Origin: Bacteroidales bacterium
GTDB taxonomy: Bacteria > Bacteroidota > Bacteroidia > Bacteroidales > UBA7960
Direction: 5' to 3'
DNA length: 59,013 nucleotides
Assembly: GCA_003559855.1 (NCBI GenBank)
Contig: PWJZ01000038.1
Location: 1-59,013 of the forward strand
Shown here: piece after piece, positions 8,618 through 18,359 of the stretch
Numbering within the stretch: position 1 is the stretch's first letter
How the letters are laid out: each line of letters begins with the position of its first letter
Position numbers and translations under genes: made by a program
Notes under the pieces: model-generated
The model's database searches: none
What the model was told of the DNA's origin: nothing
The model's input: the letters and a program-made list of their open reading frames with translations, nothing else

Positions 8618-8837
8618 ACCATACTGATGCCGCTATGCGGCTTTTGAGAATATAGGAAATTCGTGATTCATTATGATAGCCATCCAACCCAAAAGCCTCG
8701 TCAGCGGCGAAAGTATGGTAGCATAAGCATTATGATTGCCTCATCCAACCCAAAGCCGCATCGCGGCGAAAGTATGGTAGCCAAACGTGATCGTCTCACC
8801 CAACCCAAAGCCGCATCGCGGCGAAAGTATGGTAGCC
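8618..8837. repeat. REP palindrome family 2, upstream cluster (four copies)
   Basis: Copies at 8618-8646 (reverse orientation, GCCGCTATGCGGC hairpin), 8684-8722, 8745-8782 and 8800-8837. The forward copies read CCAACCCAAAGCCGC, hairpin, then GCGGCGAAAGTATGGTAGC. Two copies are nearly identical. The tail GGCGAAAGTATGGTAGC resembles the family 1 tail GGTGAAATAACGGTAGC at 13 of 17 positions. A short open frame across the array is a by-product of its periodicity. Confidence 0.88.
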
Positions 8838-8921
8838 AAAACATGATAATTAACCACTAAAAAATCTTGTTTAATACAATGTTTTATATTTTTACATCGC
8901 TAAAAAAATAACATTTTATCC

Positions 8922-8955
8922 AAAAATTTAATTAAAAACCAAAAAACAAAAAGTC
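8922..8955 (+). repeat. Direct repeat B, copy before RAYT-2
   Basis: CAAAAATTTAATTAA followed by an ACCAAAAAACAAAA tract ends directly at the RAYT-2 ATG. Nearly the same leader (CAAAAATTTAATTAATAAC then AAAAAACAAAA) ends at the ATG of the serine hydrolase (9742-9775). Confidence 0.65.
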
Positions 8956-9420
8956 ATGGCTAACACTTACACACAAATCAACGTACATTCGGTATTTTCA
9001 GTAAAAGGTAATCATAGCATATTAAATACCGAATTAAGACTTAAATTATTCCAATACATTCATGGAATATTAAAAAACATGGATTTATTCCCAATTGCGG
9101 TTAATGGATGGAAAGATCATGTTCACACATTTTTTGAATTAAAACCTGACATATCTTTATCAAAATCTATGGAAATTGTTAAAACAAATTCATCCAAATG
9201 GATCAATGAAAATCGTTTTGTACCCGGCAAATTTGAATGGCAACGTGGTTTTGGTGCTTTTTCTCACTCGCGTTCTCAACGTGATGTTGTAATAAAATAT
9301 ATAATGAACCAGGAAGAATATCACCGGAGTAAAGAAAACACGTTTAGAAAAGAATATCTTTCATTGCTTAATCAGTCAGAAATTGATTACGATCCTCGTT
9401 ATCTTTTTGAATTTTATTAA
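8956..9420 (+). mobile_element. RAYT-2: REP-associated IS200-like HUH transposase
   Basis: A 154-residue HUH/Y1 transposase. The HUH motif is KDHVHTFF (H55, H57) and the candidate catalytic tyrosine is Y115 in VIKYIMNQEEYH. The N-terminus MANTYTQINVHSVFSVKG is typical of RAYTs. It is clearly diverged from RAYT-1, and it is flanked on both sides by its own REP family in opposite orientations: forward copies upstream, reverse copies downstream. The position occupied by Tyr in the RAYT-1 FSYS segment is His here (FSHS); I do not take this as the catalytic residue. The gene appears intact. Confidence 0.9.
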
Positions 9421-9427
9421 GGTTCCG

Positions 9428-9565
9428 CCATATAGTCGCCGTTACACGGCTTTTGGTATATGGTGTAATTTTTTATTTTACCATACTGTCGCCGCTATGC
9501 GGCTTTAAGGGATGTTAAATTGAATTCTTTTTATCTACCATACTGTCGCCGCTATGCGGTTTTTT
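9428..9565. repeat. REP palindrome family 2, downstream cluster (three copies)
   Basis: Copies at 9428-9454 (CCATATAGTCGCCGTTACACGG), 9480-9508 and 9537-9565 (ACCATACTGTCGCCGCTATG then CGG). All are reverse complements of the copies upstream of RAYT-2, so the transposase is bracketed by inverted REPs. Confidence 0.87.
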
Positions 9566-9580
9566 TGAAATGATTATGTA

Positions 9581-9647
9581 AATATATGAATTGATGGTAT
9601 TTTATTTAAACATTGCATTTTAATTGATGAAAACAATATGGAAAAAA
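9581..9647. repeat. Direct repeat A, right copy
   Basis: AAATATATGAATTG...TTTAAACATTG...TTTTAATTGATGAAAACAATA matches the left copy at 8551-8616 with about ten differences. The rest of the 355-bp gap between RAYT-2 and the serine hydrolase holds only repeat B and AT-rich DNA. Confidence 0.75.
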
Positions 9648-9775
9648 TTTTTCCTGATACATCAATTATTTTCGTTTGTTCAAATAATTTATCATTTCAT
9701 TGTTATGTAGCTCATTATATTTGGAGCGCATTTAATTAATGCACAAAAATTTAATTAATAACAAAAAACAAAACC

Positions 9776-11473
9776 ATGAAACGAGTAATTATTTTAACGT
9801 TATTAATAAAGACAATGGTTGTCTTTATTGGAAGTGCTCAGAGCATTTCTGCTGAACACCTTGAGTACAAGGTTGATTCATTGGTAGCTCTGCAGCATAG
9901 CGACGGACAGCCCGGTGGTGTTATCGGAATATTGTCGGGAGACGATGTTGTTCTGAAAAAAAGCTTTGGTATTAAAGACCTGGAGCAGAACAAGCCTGTT
10001 GATGAAAACACGCTTTTTGACATTGCCTCAACCGCAAAGCATATCACTGCTTTTGCAATACTGATGCTTGAGTATCAGGGCAAGCTGAATCTTGATGATA
10101 ATATAATTGATTATCTTCCAGGTTTTCCCGGCTTTGAGCACGAAGTTACAATCCGTCATTTGCTTCAGCATACAAGCGGGATTCCCTCTACTGATGTATT
10201 AAGGCTTTTTGCGGGTTGGTCACTTGATGAAACATGGACACACCAGGATGAGATTGATCTGATAAAGCGTTATTTTCATCTTAATTTCAAGCCAAACACA
10301 AAGCATGTTTATTCCAATGCGGGATATTCATTGTTGGCCACAATAGTGGAGTCGGTCAGCGGGCAGAGATTTGCCGAATTTGTTGAAGAAAACATTTTTA
10401 TGCCTCTTCAAATGAATAGTTCTGTAGTATATGATGAAAAGTACCGGGAAAAAGAGCTGGCGGGTGCAGCGATTGGATACAGAAAAACCGGTGAAGGGTT
10501 TACGCCTTTTAGCACCACAGATGGTTTTAGCTATGGAAGCGGAAATGTGTTCGTAAGCTTGGATGATATGATAAGTTGGGGTAAAAATATTTTCTCACCC
10601 GATATAATTAGTGATAATATTCTTGAAAAGATCAGCAATCCATATAATACTTTTGAAGATGGAGATACAATAAATTACACTTACGGTTTTTATTCACGCA
10701 AATACAAGGGTGTGAGAATGGTTGACCATAGTGGCGGTTCATTGGGTTTCAGGAGTCAGTTCATGGTCTTTCCCGATGAGAATTTACTGGTATTCATGAT
10801 GCTTAACAACGAAGGCATTAATTCGCGTCAACTGGCAATGGGCATTGTTGATCTGATGCTGGCAGATAAATTGGTTGATGAAGTAGATGAAGAAAGAACA
10901 GTTGTTGAACCGGATAATAAGGCAATAAAGCCTTTTGAAGGGATCTACAGGCTGCCTGAAGGTATGGAGCTGACTTTTGAGCTGGAAAGAGATACTTTCT
11001 GGCTAAAGATTCCTGGCCAACCCAAATTTCAATTATTTGCCGGGAGTGAAAACAAATTTTTCCTGGAAGCATTTAATGCGCAGTGTACTTTTTTACAGGA
11101 TGAAGATGGTAAGGTGAACGAAATGATATGGCGCGAGGGTGGAAAAGATTACATTTCGCCGAGAGTTGAAAAGCCTGTGCCACCAACAGATAAAGAGCTG
11201 GCAAAATACGCCGGGCAATTCCATCAAACGGAACTGGATGCCGAATATTCAGTGCATTTTGAAGAAGGCACTCTTACTTTATATACTCCTGAAACTTTTA
11301 AGAAATATCTGGGCTTCGAGTCGGTGGATTTAATGCATATGCGTGATGATATTTTTGTGGCTGAGAGGTGGCTGGGAATGATAGAGTTTACACGCAATGG
11401 TGATGGGGAGATAGACGGTATGGTATTGCGTAATGTGGGAAGGCTGCAAAATTTGAGATTTGTTAAGCTCTGA
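9776..11473 (+). CDS. Serine hydrolase, class C beta-lactamase/DD-peptidase fold
   Basis: A 565-residue exported protein. A signal peptide covers about residues 1-22. The beta-lactamase-like domain (about 30-365) keeps all three motifs: S85-T-A-K88 (nucleophile and base), Y179-S-N181, and H318-S-G-G. A C-terminal beta-rich region (about 375-565) has two similar halves, each with a FEGIY or YAGQF-type opening, as in DUF3471-bearing esterases and peptidases. It likely hydrolyses D-amino-acid peptides or esters in the periplasm; a true beta-lactamase role cannot be inferred. It shares its 5' leader (repeat B) with the RAYT-2 gene. The neighbouring convergent gene is an M55 D-aminopeptidase, a thematic match. 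Confidence 0.9.
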   Translation: MKRVIILTLLIKTMVVFIGSAQSISAEHLEYKVDSLVALQHSDGQPGGVIGILSGDDVVLKKSFGIKDLEQNKPVDENTLFDIASTAKHITAFAILMLEYQGKLNLDDNIIDYLPGFPGFEHEVTIRHLLQHTSGIPSTDVLRLFAGWSLDETWTHQDEIDLIKRYFHLNFKPNTKHVYSNAGYSLLATIVESVSGQRFAEFVEENIFMPLQMNSSVVYDEKYREKELAGAAIGYRKTGEGFTPFSTTDGFSYGSGNVFVSLDDMISWGKNIFSPDIISDNILEKISNPYNTFEDGDTINYTYGFYSRKYKGVRMVDHSGGSLGFRSQFMVFPDENLLVFMMLNNEGINSRQLAMGIVDLMLADKLVDEVDEERTVVEPDNKAIKPFEGIYRLPEGMELTFELERDTFWLKIPGQPKFQLFAGSENKFFLEAFNAQCTFLQDEDGKVNEMIWREGGKDYISPRVEKPVPPTDKELAKYAGQFHQTELDAEYSVHFEEGTLTLYTPETFKKYLGFESVDLMHMRDDIFVAERWLGMIEFTRNGDGEIDGMVLRNVGRLQNLRFVKL

Positions 11474-11628
11474 AACTTTGTCATAGGGCAAGTTGTGAAC
11501 TGTCATTGATAAAAATTCAATGAGTATCAAAAGCTGAAAAATATCGGACTTATCTTTTTAACCCGAACCTGTTGTCAAGAATTATTTTGTGTTTAATATT
11601 TCCAAATCGTATCAAAACGCACTATTTG

Positions 11629-12531
11629 TTATGGTCTTGCCAGTGACAGCAAAGCGCGGAAGAGCCTGAATCCTTCTATAAAGTCATCCTGGGTATATAC
11701 TACTGTACGTGCTGCAATGCGTTCCACTCCCGGCACCAGCTCTGCTGCAGCAGCCTGATAGCTGTATAGAAAATCAATTTCAAATCTATATGGGCTTAAC
11801 AGTAAGAATGGTTCTATTTCGCCCCTGTTTTCTATGGCAATTCTTGTCTTCTCCCTTATTTTCTTTTGCGCTTCTGACGGAACAAGTGTATTGGCTGCAG
11901 TTCTTCCGATACCTTCCTTAACTTCTGCTGTTATGATATTAGGGCCTAATATTTCTCTGACCTGTTCGCACACTGCACGGTCGCCTGCTATCATAACTAC
12001 CGGTACTCCAAAATGGCCTGCGATGAATGCGTTTAATTCCGATTCGCCCACTTCCAGGTCGTTTATACGTAGCGAATATACGGCTGCGCCGAAGTAAGTA
12101 TGGTCCAACACGCCGTCAATTGTGCCGGCACGGGCATGATAGCCTATAAAAACGGCTGCATCAAAAGTATCATCAATTCCCTGCATCATGCCAAGTGGTT
12201 TTGGGGACCCTGTTATCAAACGTGCAGCAGGATTAAGCTCATCGGCAATAATATTGCGCATCTGACCATGTGAGTCGTTAACCACTATCTCAGTGGCGCC
12301 CGCATCAAGAGCGCCCTCAATCGCTGCGTTGGCCTCACTGGTAGTCCAAACTCTTGCCATATGATAATCTCTGCCGTCAACCCTGACCTGGTCACTTGCT
12401 GCAACACCGGCAACACCCTCCATGTCTACAGAAATAAAAACTTTTAACCCGTCTTGTGAAAAAGTGCTGCCCAATGGGATTATTTGCAATAAAACTATTG
12501 ATAACAGCATCATAAAACTTCTTTTTTTCAT
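11629..12531 (-). CDS. M55 family D-aminopeptidase (DppA-like), exported
   Basis: A 300-residue protein with a signal peptide (about 1-25) ahead of a DppA domain. Zinc ligands are visible in family order: D36 and E38 in SVDMEGVAG, a D86/H88 NDSHG motif, H132 in GYHARAG, and H144 in LDHTYFG. DppA releases N-terminal D-amino acids from short peptides. Bacillus DppA is cytoplasmic, whereas this one is exported. It lies 71 bp after the MttB-like gene on the same strand and may be co-transcribed with it. The region 3' of it is convergent with the serine hydrolase. Confidence 0.93.
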   Translation of the reverse strand: MKKRSFMMLLSIVLLQIIPLGSTFSQDGLKVFISVDMEGVAGVAASDQVRVDGRDYHMARVWTTSEANAAIEGALDAGATEIVVNDSHGQMRNIIADELNPAARLITGSPKPLGMMQGIDDTFDAAVFIGYHARAGTIDGVLDHTYFGAAVYSLRINDLEVGESELNAFIAGHFGVPVVMIAGDRAVCEQVREILGPNIITAEVKEGIGRTAANTLVPSEAQKKIREKTRIAIENRGEIEPFLLLSPYRFEIDFLYSYQAAAAELVPGVERIAARTVVYTQDDFIEGFRLFRALLSLARP

Positions 12532-12602
12532 AATTACCTCCCGTAGTTTATGGTTGTTGATGATTAATCATAAAGATATCATTGGTATAAGATCATGATT
12601 AT

Positions 12603-14054
12603 TTATTTTTTCGAATAAGATTTTTCAATATCTGCGAGCACTTTTTTAAGCTCTTCATCTGCGCTGCCGGGTAGTTCAACAGGCTTTAAGGTATCAAGCA
12701 TATCGTTGACTTTTTGATGTGCGACATCCAGAATGTTTTTTTTGTCGGTTTTTTCCCATGCATCTATTGATTGTCTTTTGAAGAGGTTGGGAAAAAAGAA
12801 TTCATTTCTGAATGTTTCGAATGTATGGTCGTGGCTTAAAAAGCTTCCTTTGAACCCCACATCTTTAATAATATTGAGTGCAAGTGTTTCTTCGTTAATT
12901 TTAATACCTTTCAGGACTTCTTTAACCATATGGGCTATTTCGTCGCAAATGAGGAGCATTTCTTTGGCGCCATACATTCCGCTTGCCAGTGTTCCGAGGA
13001 CTTTTGTCAGGGTTATTCCTGACAATGCGTTCAGTAGCATACCCATCATAGCTTGGGCGCCGGCTTCGGCGTCGGGCATTTTTGCTTCTGTTGCACCTCC
13101 GAGGTTATAGGTAGGCAGTTTGTAGTATTCGCCCAGTTGTGCCACTACTGCACGGGCTGCTGCTTGTTCGGGGCTGGCGTATGAGTATTGGGATACTGCC
13201 ATGTCGAATGTTCCTGTTCCCGGTCCGTATAATACCGGGGCTCCGGGTTTTACCAGTTGTGCCAGTACTACTCCAAACAGTGCTTCAGCGTTGCCTTGTG
13301 CCAGCGTTCCCGCTTTTGTTGCCGGACTGGTAGCACCCATCATCGGAGCTAAAGCCACTATTACGGGTATTCCCATTTCGGCCGCATCAATGGTGCCGTC
13401 GCTGTATTTACCAACCTTCATAGGCGATACCGTTTCGGTAAAAATACCAATGGAGGGCCTTTCACGTAACTTGTCTTCGCCACCACTGGCTATAGCAGCC
13501 ATTTCAATGAATTTTTGAGTGTGAAAGCGACTTGGTGCACTATAAAGCAAAGGTTTGTTGGTGTTGCGTAATAGCGCATCATACTCATGAAACAATTGAA
13601 GATCTTCGGGTTTATCACCGGCACAGCATATTGAACCTATGAAATCTATATTTTTAAGCGCTTCACCCAGCCTCGTACATTCTACCATATCCTTTTTCGA
13701 AGGACGGCGCTTTTTATTTTCATTGTAATCCCAGATATATGGCTCGGGCGAACCACCCAAACCAAAATAAACCATACCCGGCTCCAGTAACATGTCAAAT
13801 GCCGGATCACGGCCATATAGTACAAAAGACTCCGGGGCTAGCTTCAGAGATTCCTCTACCATCTCTTTCGGGATTTTTATTACCCGCAGGTCAAGGTCAA
13901 CCTGTGCGCCGCCCTTTTTGAAAACCTCCAAGATCAGATCCGACTCACTGTAAATACCCGGATATTCAAGCAACTCTACGCTGGCATTGTGTATTTTTTC
14001 TACCGCTGAATCGGAAACCATCTTTAATGATACACCTTTTATTCCTTTCTTCAT
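12603..14054 (-). CDS. MttB-superfamily methyltransferase (non-pyrrolysine)
   Basis: A 483-residue member of the trimethylamine methyltransferase superfamily (PF06253). The N-terminal SDSAVEKIHNASVELLEYPGI segment, a glycine-rich FGLGGSPEPYIWDY, an IPVIVALAPMMGATSPAT barrel strand and a C-terminal HDHTFETFRNEFFFPNL region are all characteristic. The frame is continuous with no amber codon, so it belongs to the non-pyrrolysine group. Studied members (MtgB, MtcB, MtpB) demethylate quaternary amines such as glycine betaine, carnitine or proline betaine, onto a corrinoid protein. No corrinoid partner or RamA-like activator is nearby. The substrate is open. Confidence 0.9.
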   Translation of the reverse strand: MKKGIKGVSLKMVSDSAVEKIHNASVELLEYPGIYSESDLILEVFKKGGAQVDLDLRVIKIPKEMVEESLKLAPESFVLYGRDPAFDMLLEPGMVYFGLGGSPEPYIWDYNENKKRRPSKKDMVECTRLGEALKNIDFIGSICCAGDKPEDLQLFHEYDALLRNTNKPLLYSAPSRFHTQKFIEMAAIASGGEDKLRERPSIGIFTETVSPMKVGKYSDGTIDAAEMGIPVIVALAPMMGATSPATKAGTLAQGNAEALFGVVLAQLVKPGAPVLYGPGTGTFDMAVSQYSYASPEQAAARAVVAQLGEYYKLPTYNLGGATEAKMPDAEAGAQAMMGMLLNALSGITLTKVLGTLASGMYGAKEMLLICDEIAHMVKEVLKGIKINEETLALNIIKDVGFKGSFLSHDHTFETFRNEFFFPNLFKRQSIDAWEKTDKKNILDVAHQKVNDMLDTLKPVELPGSADEELKKVLADIEKSYSKK

Positions 14055-14116
14055 ATTGTTTTTTCTTTTAATTTTTATACAACTCCTAAAATTCTAAAAT
14101 GGATTATAACAATTCA

Positions 14117-14175
14117 CTGCCGAGCAGAGCGAGACAACGAACGCAATATAATTAAACACACTGTGAGTAATTTTC
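14117..14175. repeat. Dispersed CTGCCGAGC repeat, copy 1
   Basis: About 55 bp starting CTGCCGAGC, with GCGAGACAA and TTAAACAC further in, resembles 52488-52546. Both are intergenic, between or beside minus-strand genes. Gaps and substitutions make the match imperfect. Confidence 0.5.
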
Positions 14176-14246
14176 AAAACACAAATGGCAACTAAATTTC
14201 AATTTAGAAATTCAAGTAACTTAAAATTGCAATTATAAAAAAAATT

Positions 14247-15377
14247 TTAATCACTATTATTATTAGCGGGCTTAATTATATCAGGGAATGATTCTGATAA
14301 TTTTTCCTGCAAATTGATAACTTTAATGAGCCTGTAAAAAGAATCAGTTGATATTATACCAATGTAATCACCGTTTTCAATGACCGGCATTATACCAATG
14401 TTGTTAGTTTGCATTTCTTTGAATAATTTAAATGGTTCATCTTTTTCAGGGTCTACTGTCTTTGTTTTGGTCATTATGGATTTTATAAGAGGGGTCTCTT
14501 TCGTTTTTTTGTTTATTTTTTGCAGATTGCTTAATTCCACTGCAAAATAATCGTCACCTTTTTTTGCTATTCCTGCCAATGCGTTTTCCTTACGGCACCA
14601 TTGCAGGTATTCATCAATAGTCCAGTCGGGGTTTATCAGAGGTCTTTCGGAAGTCAGTTCCTTGATATTGATTTTGTTGAGGGCAAATTTGATAAGTACT
14701 TGTTTATAGCCTGTTTCTGCAAGGAACATAAGGAACAGACCCATAAATACAAACCATATGCCTGAAGGGAAAAGAACAATTCCGAGTGCAATAAGAATAC
14801 CGCCAAATATTTTTCCAGAGTTTGAAGCCATCCTGGTTGCTTTTTTCTGATCGTCCAGGTATGCCCATAATATCGATCTGAAAACTCTTCCGCCGTCAAG
14901 CGGGAAAGCCGGTATCATATTAAAAATTGCCAGCATGAAGTTGATCTTTGAAAGATAGTCAAACAAAGGGGTAAGATATAATCCGAAGTCGGCAATATAA
15001 AGAAAATAGAAAAGAACCCCCAGTCCAAGGCTTGCCAGGGGTCCGCCGATTGAAATTTTGAATTCTACCAGCGGTTTTTCAGGGTCTGATTCTATATTTG
15101 CCAGTCCTCCAAAGAAAAATAATGTAATACTTCTTACTCCCAGACCTTTCTTTTGGGCGATCACGCTGTGCGCAAGCTCATGAATAAACACCGATACGAA
15201 AAGCAATAAAGCTGATGAAGCTCCAAGAACCCAGTTAGTTATTGTATCAAATTCATATCGTAAGGGAAAAAATCCGGTGGCAAGTGCATATGTCAGTACC
15301 GCCAGTACCAGAATCCATGATATATGAAGCCTGATTTTTATACCCCTTACTTTAGCTATTGTTAAAGAATTATTCAT
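14247..15377 (-). CDS. Site-2 protease family M50 with CBS domains
   Basis: An intramembrane zinc metalloprotease of the SpoIVFB-like M50 group. The HExxH motif is FIHELAHS (about residues 64-71 from the chosen start) and the third-ligand motif is NMIPAFPLDGGR, both in hydrophobic segments; about six membrane spans precede a C-terminal pair of CBS-type repeats (about 225-370). I choose the ATG at 15377 (MNNSLTIAKV) over a TTG nine codons earlier. Family members cleave membrane-anchored regulators, and CBS domains usually sense adenine nucleotides. No anti-sigma substrate is adjacent. Confidence 0.9.
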   Translation of the reverse strand: MNNSLTIAKVRGIKIRLHISWILVLAVLTYALATGFFPLRYEFDTITNWVLGASSALLLFVSVFIHELAHSVIAQKKGLGVRSITLFFFGGLANIESDPEKPLVEFKISIGGPLASLGLGVLFYFLYIADFGLYLTPLFDYLSKINFMLAIFNMIPAFPLDGGRVFRSILWAYLDDQKKATRMASNSGKIFGGILIALGIVLFPSGIWFVFMGLFLMFLAETGYKQVLIKFALNKINIKELTSERPLINPDWTIDEYLQWCRKENALAGIAKKGDDYFAVELSNLQKINKKTKETPLIKSIMTKTKTVDPEKDEPFKLFKEMQTNNIGIMPVIENGDYIGIISTDSFYRLIKVINLQEKLSESFPDIIKPANNNSD

Positions 15378-15603
15378 ATTGAACAGATTGAGATGTTTTT
15401 GCAATATAAGAAATAATTTTTACCCATATGCTATTTGGGATCAAAAATTTAAAAATGAAAAAAGAAGCTGATGGGTATTCAGGACTCCATTTGTTTCAAT
15501 CCGGCAAAAGTGCTGGTGGTTACGACAGACAAAAAGGTTTTTAAGCTGCTTCAGGTGTTTGTATTTCAGCTTTCTGTACAAAGAACAATTTTTTGCCGGT
15601 TAT

Positions 15604-18045
15604 TTAGCGTACTATATGCACCTTTTTTGTTAATATGTTTGAGGCAGTATGAATTTGTATAAAGTAAACTCCTGACCTGATGTTCTCTACATTGATTTCA
15701 GTTTTTGGCGCATCAGCAGTAACGTTTTTTATTACCTGACCATTGATATCTATCAGAAGTATATGATTGATCATTACGTTTGCTTCAATGGTAAACATGT
15801 TTCGTGAAGGATTTGGAAATACTTTTATTTCAATGCCGGATATATCTTTTACCGCATCGATAAATTCGAATTGAGCTTTAAGCATAATGTCTTGAGCCGG
15901 CATTGTAACATTAGCTGTTGCTTGCTCCGGGTAGTCAACATTTTCAGTATCGCCTGTCCAGTTAATGAACTGCCAGCCTTCATTTGCTATGGCAGAAATT
16001 TCGACTTCTTCGCCTTCAATGTAGGCACCTCCACCTTCAACAATACCGCCCTCTTCAGGGTTTGCGACAATTGTGAGTGTATATGTGGGTAAAAAGCCAC
16101 TGCTAAATTTACTTATGAAAACGTCAATATATTTGTGGTTCTGATCATATGCTCCCAGTGTTACAGGGAAGTCATCGGAGTATGTCCATCCTGTCAGAAA
16201 TAAATTACCCTCATTGTCAAAGGCAAGGCTTCTTGCCTCTTCAGAATGACTTCCGCCAAAAAACGTCGAATACAGAAGACCGCTTAAGTTAGGATTCATG
16301 ATACTGATGAAAACATCGGCAGGACTTCCATTATATGTTTCATTATATGCCCCCGGTGTTGTCGGGAAATCCTGCGAACCTGTCTTTCCTGTCAGATATA
16401 CATTACCCGCAGAATCAAAATCAAGGCTATAACCATAATCCGAACCATCTCCGCCGAGAAATGTAGAATATAAGAGCTGGCTTAAGTCTGAACTAAATAC
16501 ACTGACAAAAACGTCCTTCCAATTGTTAAATGACGTATAAAAAGCTTCAGGTGTTGTGGGGAAGTTGACCGATCTTGTCATTCCTGTCAGATAGACATTA
16601 TCCTCAGAATCGGGAACAATGCTGTAACCATGATCGTCATGATTTCCGCCGAGAAATATTGAATAGAGTAGCTGGCTTAAGTCGGGGCTAAAAGCGCTGA
16701 CAAAAGCATCCCAGTCACCACCATTATGCGTTACATTATATGCTCCCGGGGTAGCAGGAAAATTACCTGACCTTGTTTCCCCGGTTAAATATACATTACC
16801 CTCGGAATCAAAAGTAAGACTGTTGCCTATTTCCCACCATGGGCTTCCTCCGAGATATGTAGAATAGAGAAGTTCGCTTAAGTCGGGGCTCAGGGCGCTG
16901 ACGAAAACATCACCGCCAAGGTTGCAGGTCACGTCATATGCACCCGGTGTAGTGGGGAAGAATTCCGACTCGGTCTTACCCGCCACATAAACGTTATCAT
17001 CGTTGTCGAGGGCAAGGCTCAAAGCCAGATATTTCTCTTCACCGCCTAAAAATGTAGAGTAGAGCAGATCGCTCAGGTCTGAATTCAAGACGCTGACGAA
17101 TACGTCCCGCTTATTATTAAAGGTTTCATCGTATGCACCCGGAGTAGTAGGAAAGTTAGCTGAATTTGTCTGTCCGGTCACATATACATTGCTTTCTGAA
17201 TCAAGTTCAAGGCTATAGGCCTGATCAGTAATATTCCTTCCGAGAAATGTGGAGGCTATTAAGGGGTCAATGATAAGAGGCTGTGTATCATCTTTTCTGT
17301 GAACTCGAAAACCTATTTCGCCATTTTTATTCTGATGAAACTTTCCGGGCACTTTTGTTTTCTTGCCGTCTATTTCCTGGTATGCCAGCAGACCTTTGTG
17401 ACGGACTTCCCCAAGGCTTGTCAACATGACAATCTCATCTTTGCCGTTAAGCCAAACATCGTCTGCACCTTCGAGGGTGAATTTGATATCTTCAACACGG
17501 GCTTCGGGATGTACTATAAAATCATAACGTAATCCTTCGGGTTCGAAGTAATATCTGACATCAATGCCTGCATCAATGCCAAATGCGCCTTCAACCATTA
17601 TTTCCCCGTATAATGGCACATGTTGGGTTCAGCGGAAAGGATCGTTTCCCAAAAAGTAGTGATAGCGGGTAGTCAGCTGTTGTGAGACATGAATAGGGGT
17701 TGAGTATTATCCGGACCGACAAAATTCATCTTTACTACATGACCATAGCGATGCAGTTTTTCGGAATCTCTGAAAATTATATCCCTTTGCCGGCCTGATT
17801 TATCCGACCGGTCCGCTTTACCGTCGATAATGAAAAGTCAAAAACAATACCATTGTCTGTTATCCATGCGTCCATGCATCCCGTCCTTGTTAAAAACCTT
17901 GCTTCATCATCCCATTGTCCCTTATTGGGTATAAATGCCGCCTGCCGGCTTTTGCCATAATGTCTTTTTCGCCCGTAAGGGAACCAAAAGATGAGAAACG
18001 GATTACGGCAAGAAATAAAATAAAAGTAATTATTCGAAACTTCAT
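15604..18045 (-). pseudogene. Decayed SBBP-repeat T9SS-secreted protein gene
   Basis: The long intact frame (15604-17619, 671 codons) encodes six seven-bladed-propeller SBBP repeats, each with STFLGG...A-x-DSEGNVYLTG...FPTTPGAY. A bacterial-repeat (List-Bact-rpt) domain and a C-terminal T9SS sorting domain (IEIKVFPNPSRN to the end) follow. The 5' part is broken. A signal peptide starting MKFRIITFILFLAV begins at 18045. A frameshift precedes FIPNKGQWDDEARF. A second frameshift follows GIVFDFSL, then RYGHVVKMNFVG reads in another frame and ends in a stop. A third shift leads to LTTRYHYFLGNDP, and an in-frame TGA (17629-17631) sits where Trp is usual. Four lesions in 430 bp argue for a pseudogene rather than a single sequencing error. 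Confidence 0.85.
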
Positions 18046-18359
18046 AGCACATAATATATTTTGTTGGTTGAAAAAATAATGTTCTAAATCATGGTTGATT
18101 TAAAAAATTGAAGGATCTGTATTAATCGGTTTTAAACGAAAAATACTAAATCTAAATTAATAATTTTTTTATTACATCAAACAAAAGATTCTTTTTTAAT
18201 AAAAATATCAACTTATTTTTTTGCTGTATAGTTGGTTTATTTTTACAAAGATTTGCACATCTTGTTTCAGACGGTTTTATTTTTATATCTTTAGTGCCGT
18301 AAGTCATTATCTCATTGTAGTTAAGTAATCGGATTATTTTTGCATAAAAAAACGGATAT
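18046..18359. other. Gap between pseudogene and epimerase
   Basis: This 314-bp AT-rich stretch contains no gene. The only recognisable element is the epimerase promoter at its right end. Confidence 0.6.
18315..18342 (+). promoter_or_regulatory. Bacteroidetes-type promoter for the epimerase gene
   Basis: TTG at 18315-18317 and TATTTTTG at 18335-18342 are 17 bp apart, fitting the TTTG/TAnnTTTG consensus of the primary sigma factor. The start codon is 18 bp further on. Confidence 0.5.

Noticed and set aside
8684-8837. Regularly spaced 38-bp repeats resembling a small CRISPR array
   Set aside because: The repeats contain REP hairpins, spacers are short and AT-rich, reverse copies lie beyond the RAYT gene, and no cas genes are present.
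8663-8860. 65-codon open frame across the REP array
   Set aside because: It arises from the repeat periodicity and has a repeating protein sequence with no family.
8956-9420. RAYT-2 as inactive because FSYS is FSHS
   Set aside because: In IS200-type enzymes the catalytic tyrosine lies in the later YIxNQ helix, which is intact (Y115), as are both His of HUH.
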